From positions 1,572,960 through 1,636,959 of the forward strand of contig QXEO01001565.1 in assembly GCA_007115705.1 (NCBI GenBank): 64,000 nucleotides of DNA. Direction: 5' to 3'. Both the position numbers and the translations under genes were made by a program. Under the pieces are notes generated by a model. The model ran no database searches. It worked only from the letters and a program-made list of their open reading frames with translations, and had not been told where the DNA came from. How positions within the stretch are numbered: position 1 is the stretch's first letter; each line of letters starts with the position of its first letter. Below, piece after piece: positions 23,206-33,100 of the stretch. The DNA is from Dactylis glomerata (Eukaryota > Streptophyta > Magnoliopsida > Poales > Poaceae).

Positions 23206-26044
23206 TTGTTGCACCACCCGAGCAGCGGACTGCTTCCAGTCAGGCACCAGACTCGGCACCAGCGTGTGCTTCTCTGAGAGCCCCATGGCAGAAAGGTTGG
23301 AGGCCCCGACGATATGCAGGCTCGCACATGCACCACGTCCTGCGTTGAGAAGGTTGTCTAGCTCCTTCCTCACAGGATTGGTGGCGGTGCGCAAGCCTGA
23401 GGTATTGTCAACCTCCGCCCGTTCCAGTGGAGCTGCATAGCAGAAAAAGTCAAGCATCCTTCTAAAAACAAGTTATAGCAAAAAGTGCAAAGTATGGAGA
23501 AAAGGAGTTACCTAGCAGTGTCTTCTGGAAGTGGCCTAGGACCTCGTTAAATCCCTTCCGCTGAGCCTCAAAATCAGCGGTGGCTTGACGAAGGTCGTCC
23601 ACCTCCTTCTACTTCTGGCGGTCGAGGCACTACTGGTCCTTCAACTGCTCTTCAAGGCGGGTATTCTCAGCCAATGATTTCTAGAGTTGAGTGTTCAGCT
23701 CCTCCATCGCAATAGCATGGCCCTTCTTTACCCCCTCAAGCATTGACTTCAAATTGGCGACATCTGCATCGTGAAAAAATAGCAAAGCATTGTTGAATGG
23801 CAAAGGTTCTATACTTGCAACAGTAATAGCAAAAGAAAGTTACCGCCACGGGTAAGCTTTTCCCGCAGATCCGCCACACGAACATTTTTCTCCGCTAGCT
23901 CCTTCTCCTGCGAGCTGACGGCTTGGAACAGATCCTCAACAACCTTTTAGAATTCTGTTGAGTATAGAAAGTGTTAGTACTTCTGCAGAGCACTATGCCG
24001 GATTGCGATCCACCATAAACGCTCGGGGGCTACTCATCGCATTTAAACTAAGTTCTCTAAGAGCCCTATGCCGGATTGAGTCTGCCATAGCGCTCGGGGG
24101 CTACAGCTAGCAAAAATTCCTATGTCTTCTAAGAGCACCGCTAGAATAATATTTGCATAGTGGCGCTTGGGGGCTACATGCTAAAATTGAAGTAGTTTCT
24201 CTAAGAGCACCATGATGGATTTCCTAAAATCCTCCATGGCGCTCGGGGGCTACAGGGAATACATACCTCTTTCATAACACCGGTTCTCTGAACAAATGCT
24301 GTCATGGCGGAAGATACGGTATCGCTCGCTTGCTCTTGCAGAGAGTCAAGATGAAAAAGGGCATCCACACGTTTTTTCCACTTCGAAGTGTTCACAGCCT
24401 TGTCGCCATCTCTCCCTCGTTAGAGGTAGTTCCGCCAAGAACAGCCTTTTTGAACCCCCAACAGATGCAATTTTTGGCATGGCATCCTTAGCCGAAGCTT
24501 CAACCATTTTCTTTGCTCTTGGGGCAGAAGTTGAAGGGGCGTTATGGTGGATTGGGACGTCGGGTGTCAGCGGGACTGTGGCGGGTGATGATCTGGCTCT
24601 CAAAGGAACCTTTGTAGCAGCGACCTTCTTCCTCCTCTACAAGAATGTTCAATGAGAAGGGTGATAATAGATGAAGTGCTATAGTCTGTAATACTTACTT
24701 CCTTTCAGGCAGCTGGATGGTGGCGGCAGATTTTGGTACGGTTTCTAGCTGGGCGCATAAAGTTGGGGCCGAATGGCGAGAAATAATTCTTCCGCCAACG
24801 CCACGCATGCGCCCGCCAGAACCAAGGATTCTACGACGCACATGTGACGAGGGTTCTTCCGCCATAGCCTCTTCATGAGCAGTTTTGGCATCTTCCACCG
24901 CCGAAGGGGTCTTGCATTTCTTGATGGGAGAAGAGTCTGACTCTTCTTCGTCATCTGTAAGCTCCTTGGGCCACAGATAGTGGAAAACGGGACTTAGCAT
25001 TGAAGCAGGAAGTGTGGAGATCTGCAAGAAAGAGAGTAAGGTACAGATTCAACGAAGAAATGGTAATGGCGGAAAGAAGAAAAAATTACCTCTGGACAAT
25101 TGCTGTTTTCATACATTGGTATCTCCAGCTTCAATTCCTCATCCTGGCCTACCTTGATTATGTTGCGGATGCGATGCTCAATCTCTTCAAGAGTTAATTC
25201 CTCCTTAGTATAGCGTTGGACATCATCAATTCTGCTATAGTCACACATGAGGGCTGGTCGGTATTGAAGGGGCTGAATCCGCCATGAGATCCAGCAGTGG
25301 ATAGTATCCACGCCAGTTGAAAACCCGCCGTGAGAGAAGCTGGCATTCATCGTTCATAGTAGAATCATCCATGATTCCCAAGTTGTCTTCCTCCTCGGCA
25401 GGTCCATCGATGAAGGATCTCAATCCGCATTTCCTCTCAGGGGGCACTTGGTCAGCTTGGTAAAAGAAAGATCATCTCCATCCCTTAGCGGAATCATGTG
25501 GCTTGATATATGGATATGTCTTTCCGCTATGGGGGACAAAAGAAATGGATCCGCTGTTGCGAAGATCTCCGTTCGTTGCTCTGTTGTGGCGGATATTGAA
25601 GTATAAACGGAACAGATCTCCGCAGGGATAGACTCCCAAGTATCCTTCGCAAAGTGCTACAAACCCTGCTATGATGGTCATGCTGTTGGGAGCAATATGA
25701 TGCAGCTGCAATTGATAATGGCGTAGCATACTCTTCAAAAAATATGATGGCGGGAGACTGAGCCCTCGATCAATATGGGACTTCAGCATAACTATCTCCC
25801 TCTTTCGAGGTGCAGGCATAGTGGCACTGGGGTTAACCCTCCAGTTGGAGATTTCTTTGGCCGCTATTAGCCCCTCTTGATCCATCAGGGACAAGGTTTC
25901 CTCACTTAAGTTGCAAGGGCTCCAGCTGCCTCCAGAAGATTCAGGTATAGCGGAATCTGTACCTTGGGAAGATTCCGCTGTTTGCCTTCTAGTGTCTTGG
26001 GATGCTGCAGTTTCCTCTTGGTGAGAAGATACCTCCGGATCCAT
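23206..26044 (-). pseudogene. Antisense ORF of the Tat element (Transposase_28-like)
   Basis: Read on the minus strand from an ATG at 26044. The first segment (to 25472) has a Ser/Gln-rich N-terminus. It is followed by a conserved-looking core, LSLPPSYFLKSMLRHYQLQL and IAGFVALCEGYLGVYP. That pattern is what I recall of the Pfam family labelled putative gypsy-type transposon (Transposase_28), found antisense near the 3' LTR of Tat-lineage elements. Downstream pieces (25350-24994, 25027-24695, 24603-24346, 23457-23206) are in changing frames separated by probable introns and stops. The distal end is at 8805-9084 beyond the LARD insertion. Its biochemical role is unknown. It is broken here. Confidence 0.65.
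23985..24254. repeat. Four degenerate 70-75-bp tandem repeats carrying gctcgggggctac
   Basis: The 13-base core gctcgggggctac occurs at 24021, 24092, 24165 (one change) and 24241, spaced 71, 73 and 76 bases. Each copy is preceded by an AGAGC(A/C)C(C/T) phrase and usually by atgccggatt. The core matches the end of the element's own polypurine tract (ccccgggggctac, 26616-26628). The array lies in a noncoding gap of the antisense ORF. Confidence 0.8.
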
Positions 26045-26615
26045 GGCGGCTAGAGGGGTGGTGGAGATGACTTTGAGAACCTTGATCGAAGAAGATGGCG
26101 AAGACAGACTGCAGCAGGAGGACGGGTCGCCGGCGATGAGGAATTCTGGTCGGTGGCTTGTCGGAGTTACTACGCTCTCGGGCGGCGCTGAGGAGAGAGA
26201 GAGAGTGAGGGGTGTAAATGATGCAGGGCTCACCGGCGGGTATATATAGACCCCCAGCCTCAAGATTGGTGCCCGCCATCTGCATCCTCCAACTCAGGCT
26301 CGCAAACCCTATATCAGTTCCATGTGTTCATGGGTAAAACGGTAATCTTTACCAATGGTGCTTATACCATGAATCTTACCCTAGAAGGAACTACGTGGAG
26401 AAATTTACGGAGGATTCTATGGTAATATCTAACGGATCCCAGGAATCTCACCCAAACGTAACACTACGTCGCACAATCCGCTACCAGTGGCGGATTAAAA
26501 CATGAAGATAGGAGGAATGTCAAGATCCGCCATTCAGACGCAAGAAAAAGAAGAGCTATGGCGGATGACTTCACCAAGGACCAGCATAGCGGATGGAAAT
26601 GGCGATCTTGAAGTT

Positions 26616-26628
26616 CCCCGGGGGCTAC
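26616..26628 (+). other. Polypurine tract of the Tat element
   Basis: ccccgggggctac lies directly before the TGTTGGGATA that begins the 3' LTR. It is less purine-pure than the tract at 17629 but sits at the right place. Confidence 0.6.
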
Positions 26629-27050
26629 TGTTGGGATATACCAAATAGGTATACCTACGACGTAGTCCTAAACTAGCAAGCCAGGATGGCCCATGGAGGT
26701 GGTATGCGGATTGCCTACCGGGTGGCCCAGTTGCTGGAAAGCCAATGGCGGTACAGAAGGACGCAGGAGCTTATGGCAGTTACTCTAGATAGGCCCATTG
26801 CGAGTATGCCTTGTAGTGTATGTCATTGTATAGGACTAAGTCTAGGACTCCACATTGTATTCGCCCCGGTACCACAGTGATGCCCACGCCAGGCGCCTTT
26901 ATAAGCCGGCGTGGAGGAGCCCTCGAGGCACAAACACATCAATCTCATTGTAACCGAGCACTTGTTGCCATATAGTGAATTATAGCAGCACGTAGAGTAT
27001 CGCCACCTTTGCAGGATCTGAAGATGGGTAAACTCGTGCTACAACCGTCC
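26629..27050 (+). repeat. 3' LTR of the Tat-lineage element
   Basis: Starts TGTTGGGATATACC after the polypurine tract. A TATA box (tttataa, 26898-26904) is followed by a leader of about 100 bases. The right end was not fixed: no second LTR copy exists in the window and the sequence runs into a minus-strand gag remnant near 27050-27110. Confidence 0.65.
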
Positions 27051-27102
27051 CGGATCGCTCCGCTGTGTTCACCCCCTTCCACAAACCGCCATACACCTAC
27101 CC

Positions 27103-28526
27103 CTATGGCAAATCTGTTGACGAAACCACGACATCGTCGTCATTGTCGTATGCGTATCTCGGGGATTTGGATCTTCGGCTTCCTCCCTGCCGTGGGTTGT
27201 TGTAGCGTCTTGGTGATGGAGATCGTGATCTTTGACCTCTGCTTCTGTGCCGAGGACTATTGTGACGGCTTGGCGATTTGTCTTTGTTCGGGGATCGAGA
27301 CTTGTGGGTTCCCCCGTGACGACGTGCTGCTTCGTCTCTTGCTTTTAGCTTGTATCCTACTAGCCCTAGTCCTTGCAGTGCTGCTCTATGCATATGTTCT
27401 CATGGGTCCCCTGGTGTTTGTTGCATGGTGAACAAGTAAGCTTGTGCTGCTACGAGTGCCGCTTCGGGTGTCTTTGGTATAATATTCCCTCGTTCATCGA
27501 CTGATAAGAAAGATGAATCGAGATTTCGTGACAGATTCCTTCTGTTGGCATACTCGAGGTTATCCATCCTAGATCCGTGCCTATGGTGCCTTCCCCTATT
27601 TGTGTATAATGCATTGGTTCTTTTTGCGTGGAATGCTTTGCTTGCGCACTGACCGACTCTCGCCTTTTTCTGATTTCACTTTTCTCCTTCTCCAACTGTT
27701 GTGACTGCCAATGCAACGCATAGTGATATCCCAAAAGTACCTCTTGCCTTACGTCAATTGGAATAGCTGCGCCGTTGTTGACTGCTGCCCTAATTGTTTC
27801 CCACTCTGCTACTGTTAACTGAACTTTCACTCTATTTGCTATAGATTCTGTGGTGTCCCCCTCTGCGATGTGATTTGCTCTTCTTCTGACGTTTGCTAGG
27901 TTGATGATTGGGTTGTTGTTGCCATCAAGTTCTTCTGACGAGTCATCAATGATTGCATATACTTGGTACTGGCTATATACATCTTTGTTGGAACCCGAAG
28001 AGAAGATTGTCTACTCGTCATCATAGAGTTCTAGTCCTGACTTCCATGTATCTTCAGAATGGTTGGAGATATTGCCGTAACAGACCATGAAACCCTCCTT
28101 TGAGTAGTTGTTTGAATGGTTGGAGTTTCCTTCAAAACTCATATCCTGGTAACCCGATGATTCCTCGAGGTCTAAATTTTCCATGATTTCGTCGAGTTCT
28201 TCAACCGTGCTTCCCTTTGTCGGCTTGATGCTGACCGGCGAGTTTACCTCGCTGGATGAGCCAACCGATGTTTCTAGAGTTGCCACGATTGCAGTTTTTC
28301 CCATCGACGGACCCAATTTCATCAGATCTGAAAGGCGTACTGAGCCCAGAGACCAGATGCGAATGTTGAAGCTCCCGATCGTCAGATCCATCTCCTGATC
28401 TAGACTTGCGAAGACCGGAGCTTGGGTTGGTGGATGTGGTTGAAAATCTATGACTCCAAAGGTGATCTGGTTTCCGTCGATCTTCAAGTTGCTCTTTGCA
28501 AGAAGCGAAAAAGCCGGCGAATTCAT
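27103..28526 (-). pseudogene. Gag N-terminal fragment of the minus-strand gypsy element
   Basis: An ATG at 28526, 18 bases beyond the primer site, opens MNSPAFSLLAKSNLKIDG. The frame runs to 28011, continues in another frame at 27830-27450, then in a third as an Arg/Ser-rich tract (27393-27103, many RS and SP pairs). The Arg/Ser tract could bind nucleic acid but is not a recognised domain to me. The gene is broken by frameshifts and ends at the junction with another LTR. The long plus-strand ORF at 27009-27431 is the shadow of the Arg/Ser tract. Confidence 0.6.
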
Positions 28527-28543
28527 GATTCCGACGCCCAAGG

Positions 28544-28561
28544 TCCCCACAGTCGGCGCCA
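28544..28561 (-). other. Primer-binding site of the minus-strand gypsy element
   Basis: TGGCGCCGACTGTGGGGA begins two bases inside the LTR end. The TGGCGCC start is typical of plant gypsy primer sites. I could not name the tRNA with certainty. Confidence 0.6.
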
Positions 28562-28563
28562 AT

Positions 28564-28920
28564 TGACGAGGGTTAACTCGGCAAATGTCCTAGATAAAGG
28601 ACTTAGGATTGGGGGAAGAGGACGTCGAATGAACTCAAAGGTAGGGTTTCAGACAAACAAGGCGAATATTGTGTATTGAGAGTAAACTTAGAATCAATCT
28701 CAGCTCAATCTCAATGTGTCACTGGCCGGCCTCTCTTGGCCCCTATTTATAGGTGGCCAGGTCCCGAGGAACCGGTCAGGTTCGATACAAATTACAATAC
28801 GACTTACAATATGATCTCATATTTCGACTATGACTATACTTGGGCCTAATTTCCATGGGCTTCTACTCGAACGGACCCAGGGGTACTAAAATAATGGGCC
28901 TTGGTAGTCATACCCTTGTC
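28564..28920 (-). repeat. 357-bp LTR of the minus-strand gypsy element
   Basis: On the plus strand it reads TGACGAGGG to CCCTTGTCA, an inverted-repeat pair with one mismatch. In minus orientation it has a TATA box TATAAATA at 28751-28744. Only one copy is in the window, so it is either the 5' LTR of a truncated element or a recombined end. Confidence 0.8.
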
Positions 28921-29632
28921 AGACAAGAACCTCTGTCTGAATTGTAATAGTGGAGATCATGTGTGTACTTGATATCCTACAGTTAGATGTGAAAGATGAA
29001 ATAAGCTTGGTCATATGCGACAACTTTGTTAGGTTGTGATGCATTGGGAGTTTATTGCCTCTATGAATAGGTTTCAGAATTTTGACTTAGGCTTCTTCTA
29101 TATGCCTAATGCTAGTGCTACTAAGCAGGCCAAGGAGAGAGCTTGTAATCTGAACATAACTATGCTTGAAGGGAATCCAACTTTAAGAGATCCTGAGCAA
29201 GAGTTTAATGAGTATCTTGGCACTAGTTGGAGATGTACTGCAAGGCCTATTAATAGAAATCAATTAACTATGCGCCTTTCAAACCCTAAAGAAGTTGAGA
29301 GCCTAGGTAAACATATGGAAATGAGAGTTTGTGATGCCGTGATAAACTTGTCCCCTTGGTCAGCTTCGGCAGGTGCCACTTAAGCTATGCATAAAGGTTG
29401 GGTGAAGATTGGGAATATACTTATGGAGAAGAGGTGTGATGAAAATGTTACTTATGTGGGTTCCCTTATTGGTGTGACTTTGGAAGTTGATCAGGCAACC
29501 TTGCATAGACCAGATTTTTGCATCTTGTGGCATGTAATCTATGTACTTTCTTTATGCTTGGGTTCTGCAGTCATCTGTCGTGATAAGCATCTTGTTTTCA
29601 CGGTATTAGGTACTGGGAATTTACTCATTTGA
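28921..29632 (+). pseudogene. Zinc-knuckle / DUF4283-type retroelement ORF fragment
   Basis: Reading starts at the LTR edge. One frame gives a CLNC....H knuckle and then a second Cys/His box (about 28988-29029) in which one expected Cys codon is a TGA. After further stops (to 29030) it continues as 29036-29383 with FFYMPNASATKQAKERA and LGTSWRCTARPINRNQL, then 29387-29632. I recall this order (CCHC knuckles, then a region with SSWRCTARP) from plant proteins with DUF4283, often LINE ORF1 relatives. Several in-frame stops make it a pseudogene. It was apparently interrupted by the minus-strand gypsy element next to it. Confidence 0.55.
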
Positions 29633-30155
29633 TTTTTATTTACTGTATCCTTATTTTAACTTGTTTCAGTTATTTCGTCGTGTTTTTCTCTGACAGTGGA
29701 TTGTTATGGGCGTTCACCAATCCATTGTTCAGATTCAGTTGTTGCACGTGTTCATTGTTCAAATTCAGTTGTTGCCTTGTTCATATGAACACGTGCAATT
29801 GTCTTGGCAACAATCCCTACAGAAAAACAAAGCTTAGTCATCAATTAAGCTAAAATTTTAGCTGAATAATGCTCATCAATCTTCAATGTACATTGAGGAT
29901 CCTCCTCCCTTTCTTGATCAGAATGCCTCAGTTAGCTGCCTCCTGTTGAACTTGGTACAATGGACCATATGACCTGATTCCATCTTAAGATCAGCAGCAT
30001 CCATGATCTTGTGAATATGTTATCTGAAGACTTCATTTTCTGCTGTACACTAAATCTAACAGCAAGCACTACCAGGGTCTGTGTACCATTTCTGGATCTC
30101 TTATCCTAATTTTCCCTGGTATCAGGAGCATTGCTGTCACACTATTCTCTGCTTC
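29633..30155. other. Spacer with PHO1 3' flank
   Basis: About 520 bases without a gene. The part nearest 30155 is expected to hold the PHO1 3' untranslated region (minus strand). At 29725-29780 the phrase attgttca(g/a)attcagttgttgc is repeated once. No clear polyadenylation motif was fixed. Confidence 0.5.
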
Positions 30156-33100
30156 TCAGTCAGTTTCGAGTTCCTGAAATGGTAATGGGACAGTCTTCAC
30201 CGCTCTGAACTTGCCAACATTGTTCAAGTGTTCATTTTCGAGCCTGTAATCAATGATGTATCCAAGTTATGACTATAAACGTTTAACTTTTTTAAACCAA
30301 CTAAAAACTGACTGAAGATAATGATCCCAGCTGTGTACTTGTTTCAAATACCTGTAGAAGTTCCAGTGTCCTCGCCGAATGATTTCTAGTGAAGCAATGG
30401 AGAAATCGAGTAGACGAGTCTCGTTGATACCAAAACGAAAATTCATTACACTCTTCGTCCAGGCTAGTCGAAGTACTAGATTTATTACCTGCATTGTGAA
30501 GACGTTAGTGCTCATAGTTTATGTTTTCTGGTTTAAATAGTATTTTGTACTATAAATATTCAAAGAGAGTATAGATACCATTGAAACATAGTAGATAGAC
30601 TTGTTCTTGAGGATGAGATTGTCTCTGAGCCATAGGTTCTTAGATTTTGGGGTGAAGAAGCCCCAATCCTTGACAAAGTCCCAGTAGAGCTGGTAAACAG
30701 TAGCACCTGAAGATGAGATCAGGACCATCCACATCCAGAATGGCGTCGGTGTAGCGCTGTACTTGAGCCTAACAGCAGCTGCAACCATCGTCGAGGCGTA
30801 CTTGGCAGCATTGGCAAGCTGATTCGTGTCATGTTCCTCCATATACCTTCTTAAACACTTCAAAACGTGTTCAGAAGGTTTAGTTTGAAAGTGATTGGAA
30901 CAACTTGAGATATTACTATTGTTCATGACTGACGAGTCGTTTTATACCTGCATAGCTCTCCAGTAGTAAGGGAGAAAGGATATCACATAGGATAGGCGGT
31001 TGTATTGCTGGTTATTTATACACGTCTCATATGGGTTAGCCCTAAAGCTTCCTGCTATGAAGTAGCACGCTGCAAACTCCATGTGCCTTAATAATGGAAT
31101 CTGGAACATATACACTTTAACTTATAAGAACTTGTATTTTAAGACTCCTCGGTTAAATTATATATGTGGAAGTATGATTATTACTACCTGGCTAGTTAGC
31201 TGGTCAGCCATGAAGAAATCGGCAATGAGAACCTGCATCACAAGGCAGGCATATCGTCAAATAGATGTTCATAGCAGTCTGTGATTTGGAAACTTTTGAG
31301 GTTTCCTTACCTTGTATAATGGAGAAAATATGATGTTGCGCAAGACGTGCATGAAGCAGTACCGTGTCGAGCGGTAGAACACATTAAATGGACAGACTAA
31401 GAGTCCAATTGACAACTGAAATAGTAGATAGGAAGTTTAGAGAACTGACATCAGTTGCAAGTTGCAACACAACCATACTGGTGAATTGTTGTTCCATATA
31501 TATAGTTTGTGTTACTTACCACTACCAATGCACGGGGCACAGAATGGGCATATGATGCACCGGCGTTCCTGAGGAACAGGTTGATGACCATCGCGGCAAC
31601 CACCGTGCACATGATGGACGCGGACATGAGGAAGGCGTCTCGGTGCATGAGAGCGGTGTTCGGGGCAAAATCGAAGATGAAATTCTGATTTATCCTGGTC
31701 CTCTTCCACATGAATAGGTTGCATCCGTACAGGAAGCAGTGCAGGCTGATGAGCGCGAACATGCTGCAGAAGTGCAAAGGCACAAATACTGTCAGTTTGA
31801 AGTAAAATCGTATCCTTAATTATCAACTCATGAGTCCAGATAAAATAAAGTTGTAATACTGAACTCATGCCAACAGCATAGCATCCCATATTGTCAGAAT
31901 CTTGGCTTAGAAATTACCTGAAAACATGATAAACTACGTCCCTGTAGGCTGTGTCTCCAGCAGGGCCAAAAATGCCGGAAACATGGGTCAGAATAGCATA
32001 GATGACGAATAGACTGACGAATGACCCTGTGAACAACCCTGAAAACACGCAACAAACAAAAAACACAATGTTAGAAAGGCTGGATTAATTTTCTCCAACG
32101 TAGGTGGCAGGTAGATGAATCTGGTATCTGAATCTACGCGCCTACGAGGAAGGTGGTCACGTTCGTGCTCTTGGGCTGCTGCGGCTTGAGGTACTTCATC
32201 GCCACCATCCTGTCGTTGCCCGCAAAGTGCTTCATGAAGAGGGACTCCACCTCGTCCGCAAGCTGAACTCCCTGCTCAACAATTCACAGTGTGCAGATTC
32301 ATTCAGTTTGCGTTCTTAACTGTAAGTCTGAAACTCTTACAAGAATCTTAGATGATATACCTTGTCGGATGTGCTGAACGACGAGCTCTTCACCTTCTGC
32401 GAGAACAAGTCTGTTGCTCTCTGTTGCCCTGACACCTGTGAGCAGTTAGTGTTAGTTTTCCATAGTGAAACAAATCAGCTCAGCGGTGTATGTCAATCAA
32501 TTTTACTATCAATGATTCTTTGGTTTCAGAGCTGGGCTAGTTTCTGTTGTTGCTACTGTTGCAAAGTCGATACCTGCTCGCCGGCCACTCACTAGAACGA
32601 CCACACACAGATCACTAGCTGCGTGAAACAAATCTTATATGTATGTCAATCAATCAATTGTATCAATGATTTAAGCACGACGACTCTCTTTAATAATTCT
32701 GTCTACTACTCGATTAAGACAGTGATTGATACTAGCTATTATGTCTATGTGTTCGCTAGTTGGCAGTATGTTATGACGTACCTTGACGAATTTCTTCAGA
32801 ATCTTGGTGAATGCCTTTAAATTCAAAGAACTGCATCCATCCATATGCAACAGAAAAAGAAGAAATCCATCAGACACACCATCAAAGGTACTACAATCCT
32901 CACAGCAGAGGAAAATAAGAAATTAAAATTTTGTAATTTGAAAAATTGAATCAGTTGTGCTGACTCGTGCATGGCGCCTAGATTAGGTAGGCGCGTGACT
33001 TCGAGGATGATATGGATGATTTGGCGATGGCGTACCTGAACTTCTTGAGGAGCTCGAGGCCGCGGTGGAGCGCCATGAAGGCGTTGCGGATATTCTTCTC

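Larger units (their letters stand above)
1046..27050 (+). mobile_element. Degenerate Ty3/Gypsy element, Tat lineage, split by a nested element
   Basis: The domain order on the plus strand is gag, aspartic protease, reverse transcriptase, a second archaeal-type RNase H, and integrase (1165-8160). An antisense ORF (minus) follows, then a polypurine tract at 26616-26628 and a 3' LTR starting TGTTGGGATATACC at 26629. A second RNase H together with an antisense ORF near the 3' LTR is what I know from the Tat lineage (Retand/RIRE2 type). The element is cut at 9084/9085 by the LARD-type element ending at 23205. Every coding domain has stops or frameshifts. The 5' LTR is missing: the left edge meets another element's remnant near 1045. 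Confidence 0.75.
27051..28920 (-). mobile_element. 5' part of a minus-strand gypsy element, truncated
   Basis: In minus orientation this is a 357-bp LTR (28920-28564), a primer-binding site and the start of gag, then truncation where the plus-strand LTR at 26629-27050 ends. The LTR has clear inverted ends (TGACAAGGG and CCCTCGTCA). The rest of the element is not in the window. Confidence 0.75.

Noticed and set aside
27009..27431. 140-residue plus-strand hydrophobic ORF
   Set aside because: It is the shadow of an Arg/Ser-rich gag tract on the minus strand; apparent membrane segments come from antisense codons.
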